7,517 bases of DNA from Clostridia bacterium (GTDB lineage: Bacteria; Bacillota; Clostridia; Oscillospirales; Acutalibacteraceae), in the NCBI GenBank assembly GCA_900768035.1, contig CAAGBH010000005.1, positions 1 through 7,517 on the forward strand, in the 5' to 3' direction. Each line of letters opens with the position of its first letter. Positions within the stretch are counted from its first letter, which is position 1. The notes under the pieces are model-generated. The model saw only the letters and a program-made list of their open reading frames with translations. It was not told the DNA's origin and made no database searches. Made by a program: the position numbers and the translations under genes. Positions 1 to 5,618 of the stretch are shown here, piece after piece.

Positions 1-8
1 TATTAGTT

Positions 9-254
9 ATGCAAATTTCATATAAAACTAAGGGAGTATGTTCAAGAAGTATTTTAATTGATGTTGAAGATGACATTGTGAAAAAAGTATCTTTTCAAGG
101 CGGTTGCAACGGTAATACAAAGGGTATTGCGGCGCTTGTTGAAGGTATGAATGTTAAAGATGTTATCGAAAGACTGGAAAATATAAAATGCGGATTTAAG
201 GATACATCCTGCCCTGCACAGTTGGCAGAAGCATTAAAAACCGTAGGTGAGTAA
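9..254 (+). CDS. TSCPD-domain protein of the TIGR03905 type (four-Cys, 81 aa)
   Basis: This is a small soluble protein matching the stand-alone TSCPD family found in Firmicutes. Related TSCPD segments occur at the C-terminus of some ribonucleotide reductases, where they are thought to bind zinc. Visible marks are four cysteines at C11 (KGVCSR), C33 (GGCNGN), C61 and C68. The last sits in DTSCPAQLA, the variant of the name-giving T-S-C-P-D motif, with Ala in place of Asp. The spacing fits a single metal site. Length is normal for the family, and the N-terminus (YKTKGVCSR) is at the usual place, so ATG at 9 is a sensible start. Only 8 bases lie upstream, so its ribosome binding site and promoter are outside the window, and an upstream extension cannot be excluded from sequence alone. 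It is coupled to the next gene, whose start lies at or inside its stop region. The molecular function of the stand-alone form is not established. Confidence 0.88.
   Translation: MQISYKTKGVCSRSILIDVEDDIVKKVSFQGGCNGNTKGIAALVEGMNVKDVIERLENIKCGFKDTSCPAQLAEALKTVGE
245..250 (+). promoter_or_regulatory. Shine-Dalgarno sequence inside the end of the TSCPD gene
   Basis: AGGTGA is an exact match to the 3' part of the consensus AGGAGGTGATC. It ends 5 bases before the TTG at 256, a good distance for this part of the consensus. It overlaps the GTG at 247, which itself has no convincing ribosome binding site upstream. This favours TTG 256 as start of the next gene and suggests translational coupling to the TSCPD gene, whose stop is at 252-254. 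Confidence 0.5.
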
Positions 255-255
255 T

Positions 256-792
256 TTGTTTGACGATAAGGATATTAAAATTGCAAGTGACAAGCCATCG
301 CTTGATATCAAGAAAAATTTAAACTCCGTTTCGCAAAGCAATGTGGGAACTAAAACACACAAAAACGCTAAGGAATGGGGACGGGCTGTTGCGCTTGAAT
401 TTATCAGCGATGCAACGCAAAATTTGGCCGACAGGGAAACCGATTTTGATATGGTTATTCAAAGGCGGTTGCTCTTATCCTTTGCGGCAACAGTGGGTTT
501 TGAAAAATTTTCATCTGATGATGCAGTTTGCGGTATCGCTCAAAAAAGTTTTATCGACACCTTAAAAAAAGAAAATGATGAAATCTATAAAACTTCACAG
601 GATACAGGCGCTTTTTCTTTTTATTATCTTGCGTTCCGCCGTGGCGGAGACACCGAACGCCGTATCGGACAAACATTTGCAATGCTTTGTTCTCACGACG
701 GTGACGGAGTTTATCAGGAACTCGGTGAGGCGCTGTATTGCTGGTTTTTATCGGTTGTTAAAAATTTCGCTTCAAAATTTAATATAAATTAA
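256..792 (+). CDS. Hypothetical protein, about 178 aa, unrecognised
   Basis: I do not recognise this protein. It is predicted soluble, with no signal peptide and no clear membrane segment. The first 40 or so residues are polar and low in hydrophobics (rich in Lys, Ser, Asn, Asp) and probably disordered. The rest looks like a compact alpha-helical domain running from AKEWGRAVALEF to the C-terminus, with recognisable stretches QRRLLLSFAATVGFEKF and AFSFYYLAFRRGG. The latter is followed by a charged segment (DTERRIGQTFAML). Two cysteines lie in the second half (VCGIA, MLCSHD), plus one in YCWFL, without a CxxC pattern. TTG at 256 is preferred because AGGTGA lies just upstream; GTG at 247 is possible and would add three residues. 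Overlap with the TSCPD gene suggests co-translation and perhaps a shared role. The reading frame is intact and base composition resembles its neighbours, so it is very likely a real gene. Confidence 0.8.
   Translation: MFDDKDIKIASDKPSLDIKKNLNSVSQSNVGTKTHKNAKEWGRAVALEFISDATQNLADRETDFDMVIQRRLLLSFAATVGFEKFSSDDAVCGIAQKSFIDTLKKENDEIYKTSQDTGAFSFYYLAFRRGGDTERRIGQTFAMLCSHDGDGVYQELGEALYCWFLSVVKNFASKFNIN
755..783 (+). promoter_or_regulatory. Possible sigma-A promoter for the amidase gene
   Basis: TTGTTA at 755-760 and TTTAAT at 778-783 are separated by 17 bases and lie in the last codons of the preceding gene. The -10 matches TATAAT at five of six positions and the -35 matches TTGACA at four. A start near 790 would give a leader of about 53 nt made almost entirely of the 802-834 hairpin. 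In AT-rich DNA such matches arise by chance, so this is tentative. Confidence 0.3.
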
Positions 793-801
793 CATAAGTC
801 A

Positions 802-842
802 ATCCTTTCGTTTCATATTTTGAAATGAAAGGATGATTTTTT
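802..842 (+). terminator. Hairpin plus T-run: terminator and/or ribosome-site-masking structure
   Basis: A 14-bp stem (802-815 with 821-834) contains one G-U pair (810/826) and a 5-nt loop TATTT. After two bases it is followed by six T (837-842). This is the form of an intrinsic terminator for the TSCPD/hypothetical gene pair, whose last stop is at 792. The 3' arm also holds GAAAGGA (827-833), the Shine-Dalgarno sequence of the amidase, whose ATG starts right after the T-run at 843. Every base of that site is paired with TCCTTTC at 803-809. The same element can therefore act as terminator, as attenuator, or as a block on amidase translation. Which applies cannot be decided from sequence. Confidence 0.75.
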
Positions 843-1577
843 ATGCCCACAATTTATTTGAGTCCATCAACACAGGAATTTAATCCGTATTACGGTGGCG
901 GTAATGAAGAATATTATATGAATCTTATAGCCGACGCTATGGAGCCATACTTGGCGGCAAGCGGTATACAGTTTGTTCGAAACACCCCTGAAATGACGGC
1001 GGCATCCTCGATTGCGGCTTCAAACAGCGGTGTTTATGATTTGCATTTAGCGCTCCATTCCAATGCGACTGCATCGGGTAACGGAACGGCAAGAGGTACC
1101 GAGGTTTATTATTTCCCGTCAAGCAGTGAGGGAAAAAGATTTGCGGATATATTGGCGGAAAATATGCAGATGATTTATCCTCTTCCCGATAGGGTAAGGA
1201 CGGTGCCGACAACCTCTTTGGGCGAGGTTGCCCGTGTAAGAGCGCCGGGTGTTTTAGTGGAAATTGCTTATCACGATAATCCTCAGGATGCTCAATGGAT
1301 TAGAGAAAATATTGATAGAATTGCAGCGACTATTGTATTATCCCTTACGGAGTATTTTGGAATACCCTTTAATATGCCTGTGCCTATTACGGTGGCAAAT
1401 GTTGCAACAAACGGTGGAAATTTAAATGTCAGAACAAGACCGTCGCTTGACGCTTTTATTGTGGGGAAGATACCCAACGGAAGTGAGGTTACGGTCTATG
1501 CCACAGTTCCCGATTGGACACTTGTGGGGTATAACGGAATTGTTGGGTATGTAAGCAGTCAATATATTCAAAACTAA
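843..1577 (+). CDS. N-acetylmuramoyl-L-alanine amidase (Amidase_3) with C-terminal SH3b domain
   Basis: The predicted enzyme cleaves the bond between N-acetylmuramic acid and L-Ala in peptidoglycan, using zinc. Residues about 3-173 form the Amidase_3 domain. H72 in LALHSNA is a zinc ligand, E140 in VLVEIAYHDN is the expected catalytic glutamate, and E22 or E23 in GGNEEYYMNLIAD is the expected acidic ligand. The normal N-terminal zinc histidine of the DPGHGG motif is absent: the equivalent stretch reads IYLSPSTQEFN. I recall this YLSPSTQ form as a recurring variant in clostridial amidases, which suggests an altered metal site and not a dead enzyme. Residues about 181-244 form a bacterial SH3 (SH3b) domain (NLNVRTRPS, VGYVSSQYI), probably for wall binding. 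No signal peptide or membrane segment is visible, so export would need a non-Sec route, lysis, or an intracellular or sporulation setting. The start at ATG 843 keeps the conserved YLSPSTQ segment and has GAAAGGA 9 bases upstream. Confidence 0.87.
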   Translation: MPTIYLSPSTQEFNPYYGGGNEEYYMNLIADAMEPYLAASGIQFVRNTPEMTAASSIAASNSGVYDLHLALHSNATASGNGTARGTEVYYFPSSSEGKRFADILAENMQMIYPLPDRVRTVPTTSLGEVARVRAPGVLVEIAYHDNPQDAQWIRENIDRIAATIVLSLTEYFGIPFNMPVPITVANVATNGGNLNVRTRPSLDAFIVGKIPNGSEVTVYATVPDWTLVGYNGIVGYVSSQYIQN

Positions 1578-1579
1578 AC

Positions 1580-1608
1580 TTGACATAAAAAGGTAAATAT
1601 AGTACGAT
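1580..1608 (+). promoter_or_regulatory. Sigma-A promoter for the flippase operon
   Basis: A perfect -35 TTGACA (1580-1585) is followed after 17 bases by TACGAT (1603-1608), a four-of-six match to TATAAT. It begins 3 bases after the amidase stop. Transcription would start near 1615, giving a leader of about 30 nt before the ATG at 1644. No terminator is visible between the amidase stop and this promoter, so read-through from the amidase is also possible. Confidence 0.65.
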
Positions 1609-1643
1609 AAATAGGATGTAAAATTTTTGGGAAGTATAATTCT

Positions 1644-3050
1644 ATGAATAAATATAAAACTTTAGTTTCAAATACAGCCCTCATAAGTTTGGGTACGTTT
1701 GGTTCGAAACTGTTGGTTTTTTTAATGGTGCGTTTTTATACGGGCTATTTAACTACCTCGCAGTACGGTACATCCGACCTTATAACCCAAACGGCTAATC
1801 TTTTATTACCGCTTATTTCTTTAGGGATAACAAACGGTGTTTTTCGTTTTGCCATTGATTCAAAACTTGATAAAAAAAGTGTTTTTTCGGCAGGACTTTT
1901 CACTATAACTTTTGGCGGACTATTCTTTATTTTTATAGCACCGCTTCTAAGCCTTGTTGACCAGTTCAAAGGTTATATCTGGCTTATTATAATTTACACA
2001 ATGGCTTCGTGCTATCATTCCCTTTGCTCGCAATATATAAGAGCAATCGGGAATACCGCTTTTTTTGCGGTGCAGGGCATTATTAACACTTCGCTTGTGA
2101 TCGTGCTTAATATATTCTTTTTAGCGGTATTTGATATGGGTGTCACAGGTTATGTTTTGTCGGTTGTGTTGGCTGACGGAATTTCTGCAATACTGATTTT
2201 TATAAAAGAAAAACTTTGGAAAGAAGTTACCTTTAAACCCCAAAAAGATATATTTAAAGATATGCTTATATATAGCATACCGATGATTCCTGCCACTATT
2301 TTCTGGTGGGTTACAAGCGTTTCGGACAGATATATGGTAAGCGGTTTTATAGGCGCTGATGCCAACGGTATTTATGCTGTATCGTATAAAGTTCCAACAT
2401 TTCTCACCTTGCTTTCAACAATTTTTATGCAAGCATGGCAGTTTTCGGCTGTTACCGAATCCGAAAAAGATAAAGAAGAACATATTGACTTTTTTTCAAA
2501 GGTATGGTCTTCTTTTCAAAGTATAATGTTTTTGGCAGGTAGCGTGATAATCGCTTTTAGTGTTCCTATTATAAAAATTCTAACAACACCGGATTATTAT
2601 TCTGCTTGGAAGTATATCCCATTGCTTTCTGCATCTATGGTGTTCAGTTCGTTTGCAAACTTTATGGGCTCGGTTTATGTTGTGGAAAAGAGAAGTAAAA
2701 ATTCTTTTTTAACTTCAATGATGGGCGCTCTTTTAAATATCGTGTTAAACTTTGTTTTGATACCGTCGCCCTTAGGGGTTCAAGGTGCGGCGATTGCCAC
2801 ATTTGCAAGTTACCTTTTGGTATTTATCGCAAGGGCGGTTAATGTTAAAAAATATATACCATTTAAATTGGTTATGGGCAGTGTGGCGATAAATACTGCT
2901 ATTATCTTAGTTCAAACGGTGTTTATGGTTTTGAGTCTGCCGTTAAATGCTTTAGTGCAGGTAGTTTGCATAATTGCACTCGGACTTGTAAATTTCCGTT
3001 ATATAAAGATTTTTATTTTTAAAATTCTTAATTTTTTAAAGAGAAAATAA
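1644..3050 (+). CDS. Oligosaccharide flippase family (Wzx/MOP superfamily) membrane protein
   Basis: At 468 aa this is an integral membrane protein with about 12-14 hydrophobic segments spread over the whole length, the usual size and architecture for polysaccharide-type MOP transporters. These proteins flip undecaprenyl-linked sugars, or related lipid-linked intermediates, across the cytoplasmic membrane for wall glycan, capsule or teichoic acid assembly. The N-terminal block (SNTALISLGTFGSKLL about 9-24, then RFYTGYLTTSQYGTSDL about 30-46) and GITNGVFRFA (61-70) are typical. The middle block WWVTSVSDRYMVSGFIGA followed by NGIYAVSYKVP (221-251) is a strong family mark. The C-terminal half carries PLGVQGAAIATFASY (376-390), found in Wzx-like members. 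A GGGAAG site (1629-1634) precedes the ATG by 9 bases. It is first gene of a two-gene unit with the downstream COG2426 protein, 10 bases away. No glycosyltransferases lie within the window, so the substrate cannot be inferred. A spore-cortex or lipid II flippase role is possible but not shown. Confidence 0.88.
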   Translation: MNKYKTLVSNTALISLGTFGSKLLVFLMVRFYTGYLTTSQYGTSDLITQTANLLLPLISLGITNGVFRFAIDSKLDKKSVFSAGLFTITFGGLFFIFIAPLLSLVDQFKGYIWLIIIYTMASCYHSLCSQYIRAIGNTAFFAVQGIINTSLVIVLNIFFLAVFDMGVTGYVLSVVLADGISAILIFIKEKLWKEVTFKPQKDIFKDMLIYSIPMIPATIFWWVTSVSDRYMVSGFIGADANGIYAVSYKVPTFLTLLSTIFMQAWQFSAVTESEKDKEEHIDFFSKVWSSFQSIMFLAGSVIIAFSVPIIKILTTPDYYSAWKYIPLLSASMVFSSFANFMGSVYVVEKRSKNSFLTSMMGALLNIVLNFVLIPSPLGVQGAAIATFASYLLVFIARAVNVKKYIPFKLVMGSVAINTAIILVQTVFMVLSLPLNALVQVVCIIALGLVNFRYIKIFIFKILNFLKRK

Positions 3051-3060
3051 GGGGAAAGAT

Positions 3061-3540
3061 ATGAACTTTTTGTGGAAGACCTTTTTAGGAAAAATAATCC
3101 TGACATTTTTAATTTCAATGGTGCCGATAATTGAACTTCGAGGTGCTTTGCCCGTGGCAACAGGTGCGGGACTTGATTGGAAAATTGCAATTCCTGTGGC
3201 TATAATAGGTAATTTAGTTCCTGTTCCGTTTATTATTATCTTTATTAAAAAGATTTTTGCTTGGATGCGAACGGTTAGTCAAAAATTTGAAAAGATAGTA
3301 GTTAAAATGGAAAACAAGGCTTTAAGCAAGCGTGATACCATTGATAAATATGGTCCTTGGGGACTGTGGATATTTGTGGCAATTCCGCTTCCTGGTACGG
3401 GTGCTTGGACGGGCGCTTTAATTGCGGCAATACTTGATATACCGCTTAAAAAGGCTTTCCCTGCGATAGTATCGGGAGTAGTTACAGCAGGAATAATTGT
3501 GTCATTTGTAAGTTACGGCGCCGCAGCGATATTCTTTTAA
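3061..3540 (+). CDS. COG2426 / 'small multidrug export' (PF06695) membrane protein
   Basis: This 159-aa integral membrane protein has about four or five hydrophobic segments. Family hallmarks are visible: PIIELRGALPVA (22-33) with conserved Glu and Arg in a re-entrant-like stretch, and IPLPGTGAWTGALIAA (108-123) with the Pro-Gly-Thr-Gly turn. A polar, positively charged loop (about 63-98) separates the two halves. Despite its database name, a drug export function is poorly supported. The fold has been suggested to be related to the DedA/VTT membrane proteins, some of which move lipid carriers such as undecaprenyl phosphate. That relation comes from my memory of published fold comparisons and not from this sequence. 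The gene starts 10 bases after the flippase stop with a strong purine-rich site (GGGGAAAG) in the gap, so it is almost certainly co-transcribed. The bidirectional terminator follows 5 bases after its stop. Length is normal for the family. Confidence 0.87.
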   Translation: MNFLWKTFLGKIILTFLISMVPIIELRGALPVATGAGLDWKIAIPVAIIGNLVPVPFIIIFIKKIFAWMRTVSQKFEKIVVKMENKALSKRDTIDKYGPWGLWIFVAIPLPGTGAWTGALIAAILDIPLKKAFPAIVSGVVTAGIIVSFVSYGAAAIFF

Positions 3541-3545
3541 AATTA

Positions 3546-3579
3546 AAAACACCGCAGATTTTAAAATCTGCGGTGTTTT
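3546..3579. terminator. Bidirectional intrinsic terminator (perfect 34-nt palindrome)
   Basis: Positions 3546-3562 are the exact reverse complement of 3563-3579. A GC-rich core (CACCGCAGA with TCTGCGGTG) is flanked by AAAA on the left and TTTT on the right. It lies between the converging COG2426 gene (stop 3540) and the phosphofructokinase gene (stop codon 3586-3584). Each strand shows hairpin plus U-tract, so it should end transcription from both sides. Confidence 0.93.
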
Positions 3580-3583
3580 ATCA

Positions 3584-4783
3584 TTATAATTTAAAATGAA
3601 TGGGGAGTCCGTTTTTCTTTTCTATGGTGACGTCACCCTGTATAAGAGGTAAGAAATACGCTTGCGCTTCTGAACTAACATTAGTGCCGTTATCTGTAAT
3701 CCATTCAATCGGGAATGTTTTTTCGGCATTTGCAACATTGCGAGCATCAACGGAATTTATTGTAACTTCGTAAGGCGCATCGCTTACACGGCAAAATGCC
3801 ATCATTTTTCCTGTCTCACCATTAAGTGCAGCATCAACGCCGGCAGAACCAATAAGGAATGATTCGTCAATATCTGTTTTAGATGCCAAATGTGAAGAAC
3901 AGCGTTGCATAACATTAAGTTCAATAGAACGAACTTTGCAACCGATTTTATCTGTCACAAGGTTTTCGAGGCATTTTCCAAGTCCTGACAGGTATTTATG
4001 ACCGAAATTGTCAACCTTGCCTGAACGGAAGTCCATATCACTAAGTTCAACACCTTCAGATACTGCAACAATTACGGAATTATGTTCTTTGAGTTTTTGA
4101 TTGACATCTGCAATAAACTTTTCGGCAGAAAATTCCGATTCAGGAAGATAGATAAGATGGGGAGCGGTCTCGCCGTTGGCGTGTAAAACACAGGTGGAGG
4201 CAGTAAGCCAACCCGCATGGCGTCCCATAATTTCTATAATCGTTACTGACGGAATACTGTAAACCGCACTGTCACGAATAATCTCGTTCAAGGTTGTTGC
4301 AACATACTTTGCGGCAGAGCCAAAACCTGGGGTATGGTCGGTATAGCATAAGTCATTATCAATGGTTTTAGGAACACCGATAATTTTAATATCAATACCT
4401 TGTGACATAGTGTATTTCGAGAGTTTGTCCACCGTGTCCATAGAATCGTTACCGCCTATGTAAAAGAAAGCGCCGATATTATGTTTTTGAAATACTGATA
4501 TAATTTTTTTATAAACCTGTTCATCTTTTTCTATATTTGGGAGTTTATATCTGCAAGAACCAAGCGCGGAAGAGGGGGTAAGTTTTAAAACTTGAAGGTC
4601 ATTTTCGGTTTTGATTACTTCTTTAAGGTCAACAAGATTATCGTTTATAATGCCCTCGATACCGTTTAACGAGCCGTAAACAGTGTCAATTTGCGGATTT
4701 TTAAATGCCGCATCAAAAACGCCTGCAAGCGAAGCGTTTATGGCGCATGTTGGACCGCCTGATTGAGCAACTGCAATATTCAT
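3584..4783 (-). CDS. pfp: Pyrophosphate-dependent 6-phosphofructokinase (EC 2.7.1.90)
   Basis: This cytosolic glycolytic enzyme would phosphorylate fructose 6-phosphate to fructose 1,6-bisphosphate using pyrophosphate, reversibly. It is 399 aa, about 80 longer than bacterial ATP-PFKs and within the range of PPi-type enzymes. The N-terminal donor-binding segment is AVAQSGGPTCAINASL (4-19). The second donor-site motif is GGNDSMDT (110-117). Its Asp113 stands where ATP enzymes have Gly (GGDGS), a known mark of PPi use. GVPKTIDNDL (136-145) holds Lys139, also diagnostic of PPi enzymes, and catalytic Asp142. Fructose 6-phosphate binding includes MGRHAGW (186-192). The Asn at 112, where GGDD is more common, is a mild variant. 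A perfect AGGAGG site (complement of 4791-4796) precedes the ATG by 7 bases, so the start is secure. The gene appears single and convergent to the flippase unit. Assignment to PPi over ATP rests on the two residues named. Confidence 0.93.
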   Translation of the reverse strand: MNIAVAQSGGPTCAINASLAGVFDAAFKNPQIDTVYGSLNGIEGIINDNLVDLKEVIKTENDLQVLKLTPSSALGSCRYKLPNIEKDEQVYKKIISVFQKHNIGAFFYIGGNDSMDTVDKLSKYTMSQGIDIKIIGVPKTIDNDLCYTDHTPGFGSAAKYVATTLNEIIRDSAVYSIPSVTIIEIMGRHAGWLTASTCVLHANGETAPHLIYLPESEFSAEKFIADVNQKLKEHNSVIVAVSEGVELSDMDFRSGKVDNFGHKYLSGLGKCLENLVTDKIGCKVRSIELNVMQRCSSHLASKTDIDESFLIGSAGVDAALNGETGKMMAFCRVSDAPYEVTINSVDARNVANAEKTFPIEWITDNGTNVSSEAQAYFLPLIQGDVTIEKKNGLPIHFKL

Positions 4784-4808
4784 AGAATTATCCTCCTAAA
4801 AATCATCT

Positions 4809-4836
4809 ATTATAAGAATAACATTTTTTTGCAAAA
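4809..4836 (-). promoter_or_regulatory. Probable promoter of the phosphofructokinase gene
   Basis: On the minus strand a perfect TATAAT (complement of 4809-4814) lies about 26 bases before the ATG. At 16-bp spacing the -35 would be TTTTGC (complement of 4831-4836), a weak match. A better-looking TTGATA (complement of 4837-4842) is 22 bp away, too far for sigma-A. The leader would be about 19 nt, just enough for the Shine-Dalgarno sequence. The -10 is convincing and the -35 is not. Confidence 0.5.
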
Positions 4837-4887
4837 TATCAACCTTTTTTACAAAAAATTTTATAATTCCCGGTTTTGTTTTTATGC

Positions 4888-4916
4888 TTGTCTTTTATAT
4901 ATAAATAGTATATAAT
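4888..4916 (+). promoter_or_regulatory. Sigma-A promoter of the M50 protease - scpAB operon
   Basis: TTGTCT (4888-4893, four of six to TTGACA) and a perfect TATAAT (4911-4916) are separated by 17 bases. Transcription would begin near 4923, leaving a leader of about 21 nt with the GGAG ribosome site before the ATG at 4944. This makes the upstream TTG at 4929 an unlikely start. The spacer is a run of alternating A/T, expected to be easily melted. Confidence 0.68.
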
Positions 4917-4930
4917 ATATCTATTAGATT

Positions 4931-4937
4931 GGAGTGG
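4931..4937 (+). promoter_or_regulatory. Shine-Dalgarno sequence of the M50 protease
   Basis: GGAGTGG matches the ribosome-binding consensus through GGAG and lies 9 bases (from the GGAG) before ATG 4944. It would be inside the coding region if translation began at TTG 4929, so it decides the start in favour of 4944. Confidence 0.65.
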
Positions 4938-4943
4938 TATATC

Positions 4944-5615
4944 ATGTTGAGCGGGTTGCTTTCAGGTAATATAGATTTTATCGGTGCGATAGTGTATATT
5001 CTATCAACTTTAACCGTAATTTTTTTAACACTTCCTATACACGAGTTTGCACACGCATTTGCGGCAACTAAACTCGGAGACCCGACACCACGTTATCAAG
5101 GCAGACTTACTGTAAACCCGTTTGCACATATTGATTATTTGGGTGCTTTATGTATATTGCTTTTCGGTTTCGGTTGGGCAAAACCCGTCGGTGTTAATTC
5201 TTATAATTTCAGAAATCCTAAAAGAGATATGGCTTTAACTGCATTGGCAGGGCCTTTATCAAACCTGATTGTCGCTTTAATATCGCTTATCGCCATAAAT
5301 ATTTTTGGTTTGATTACCGATAGTATATGGATTTATTATGTGATTGCTTTCTTTTATTATATAGCGCAGATAAACGTTTACCTTGCGGTGTTTAACTTAA
5401 TACCGATTCCTCCGCTTGACGGTTCAAGGCTTATATCTGTGATACTTCCAAACAAGTATTATTACACCCTTATGCGCTATGAAAGATATATTTATTACGG
5501 ACTTATTGCGTTATTGTTTTTCGGTATTTTAGATTTACCGTTAGATAATGCATCAAATTTCGTTATGAATTTACTTGATAAAATTGCATCATTACCGTTT
5601 ATGTTTTTGAGGTAA
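4944..5615 (+). CDS. Site-2-protease-type M50 zinc metalloprotease
   Basis: This 223-aa polytopic membrane protein belongs to peptidase family M50 (compact, PDZ-lacking type). Such enzymes cut substrates within the membrane and use one zinc ion. The first hydrophobic segment (about 11-31) runs into LPIHEFAHAFAATKLGD, holding the HExxH zinc motif (H33, E34, H37). The third ligand is expected in NLIPIPPLDGSRL, where D159 is the conserved Asp. ALAGPLSNLIVAL (100-112) and PTPRYQGRLTVNPFAHIDYLG (48-67) are further family marks. Five or six membrane segments are visible, the last around 183-198. The ATG at 4944 is chosen for its ribosome site; the upstream TTG would add five residues (MEWYI). It heads an operon with scpA, 3 bases downstream. 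This order is common in Firmicutes, though no functional link between protease and condensin is established. Its substrate is unknown; it differs from sporulation protease SpoIVFB and from RseP in overall build. Confidence 0.92.
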   Translation: MLSGLLSGNIDFIGAIVYILSTLTVIFLTLPIHEFAHAFAATKLGDPTPRYQGRLTVNPFAHIDYLGALCILLFGFGWAKPVGVNSYNFRNPKRDMALTALAGPLSNLIVALISLIAINIFGLITDSIWIYYVIAFFYYIAQINVYLAVFNLIPIPPLDGSRLISVILPNKYYYTLMRYERYIYYGLIALLFFGILDLPLDNASNFVMNLLDKIASLPFMFLR

Positions 5616-5618
5616 AAA

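Noticed and set aside
341..787. Two alternative plus-strand frames (341-565 and 575-787) within the unknown gene
   Set aside because: They lie in another frame of a longer intact gene, lack ribosome sites and have no recognisable protein features.
937..1212. Minus-strand open frame of 91 codons opposite the amidase
   Set aside because: It is a shadow of the amidase frame: no ribosome site, no recognisable domain, and the opposite strand encodes a clear family protein. The same holds for the minus-strand frames at 1292-1477, 1745-1969, 2150-2365, 2999-3190, 5745-6017, 6027-6284 and 6350-6670.
843..1577. Amidase as an endolysin of a prophage
   Set aside because: No holin, tail, integrase or other phage gene is visible on either side, and neighbours are ordinary chromosomal genes. 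The resemblance is limited to domain layout and lack of a signal peptide.
4929..4943. TTG at 4929 as start of the M50 protease
   Set aside because: It would place the only good ribosome site (GGAGTGG) inside the gene and leave a leader of about 6 nt after the promoter. ATG 4944 fits better.
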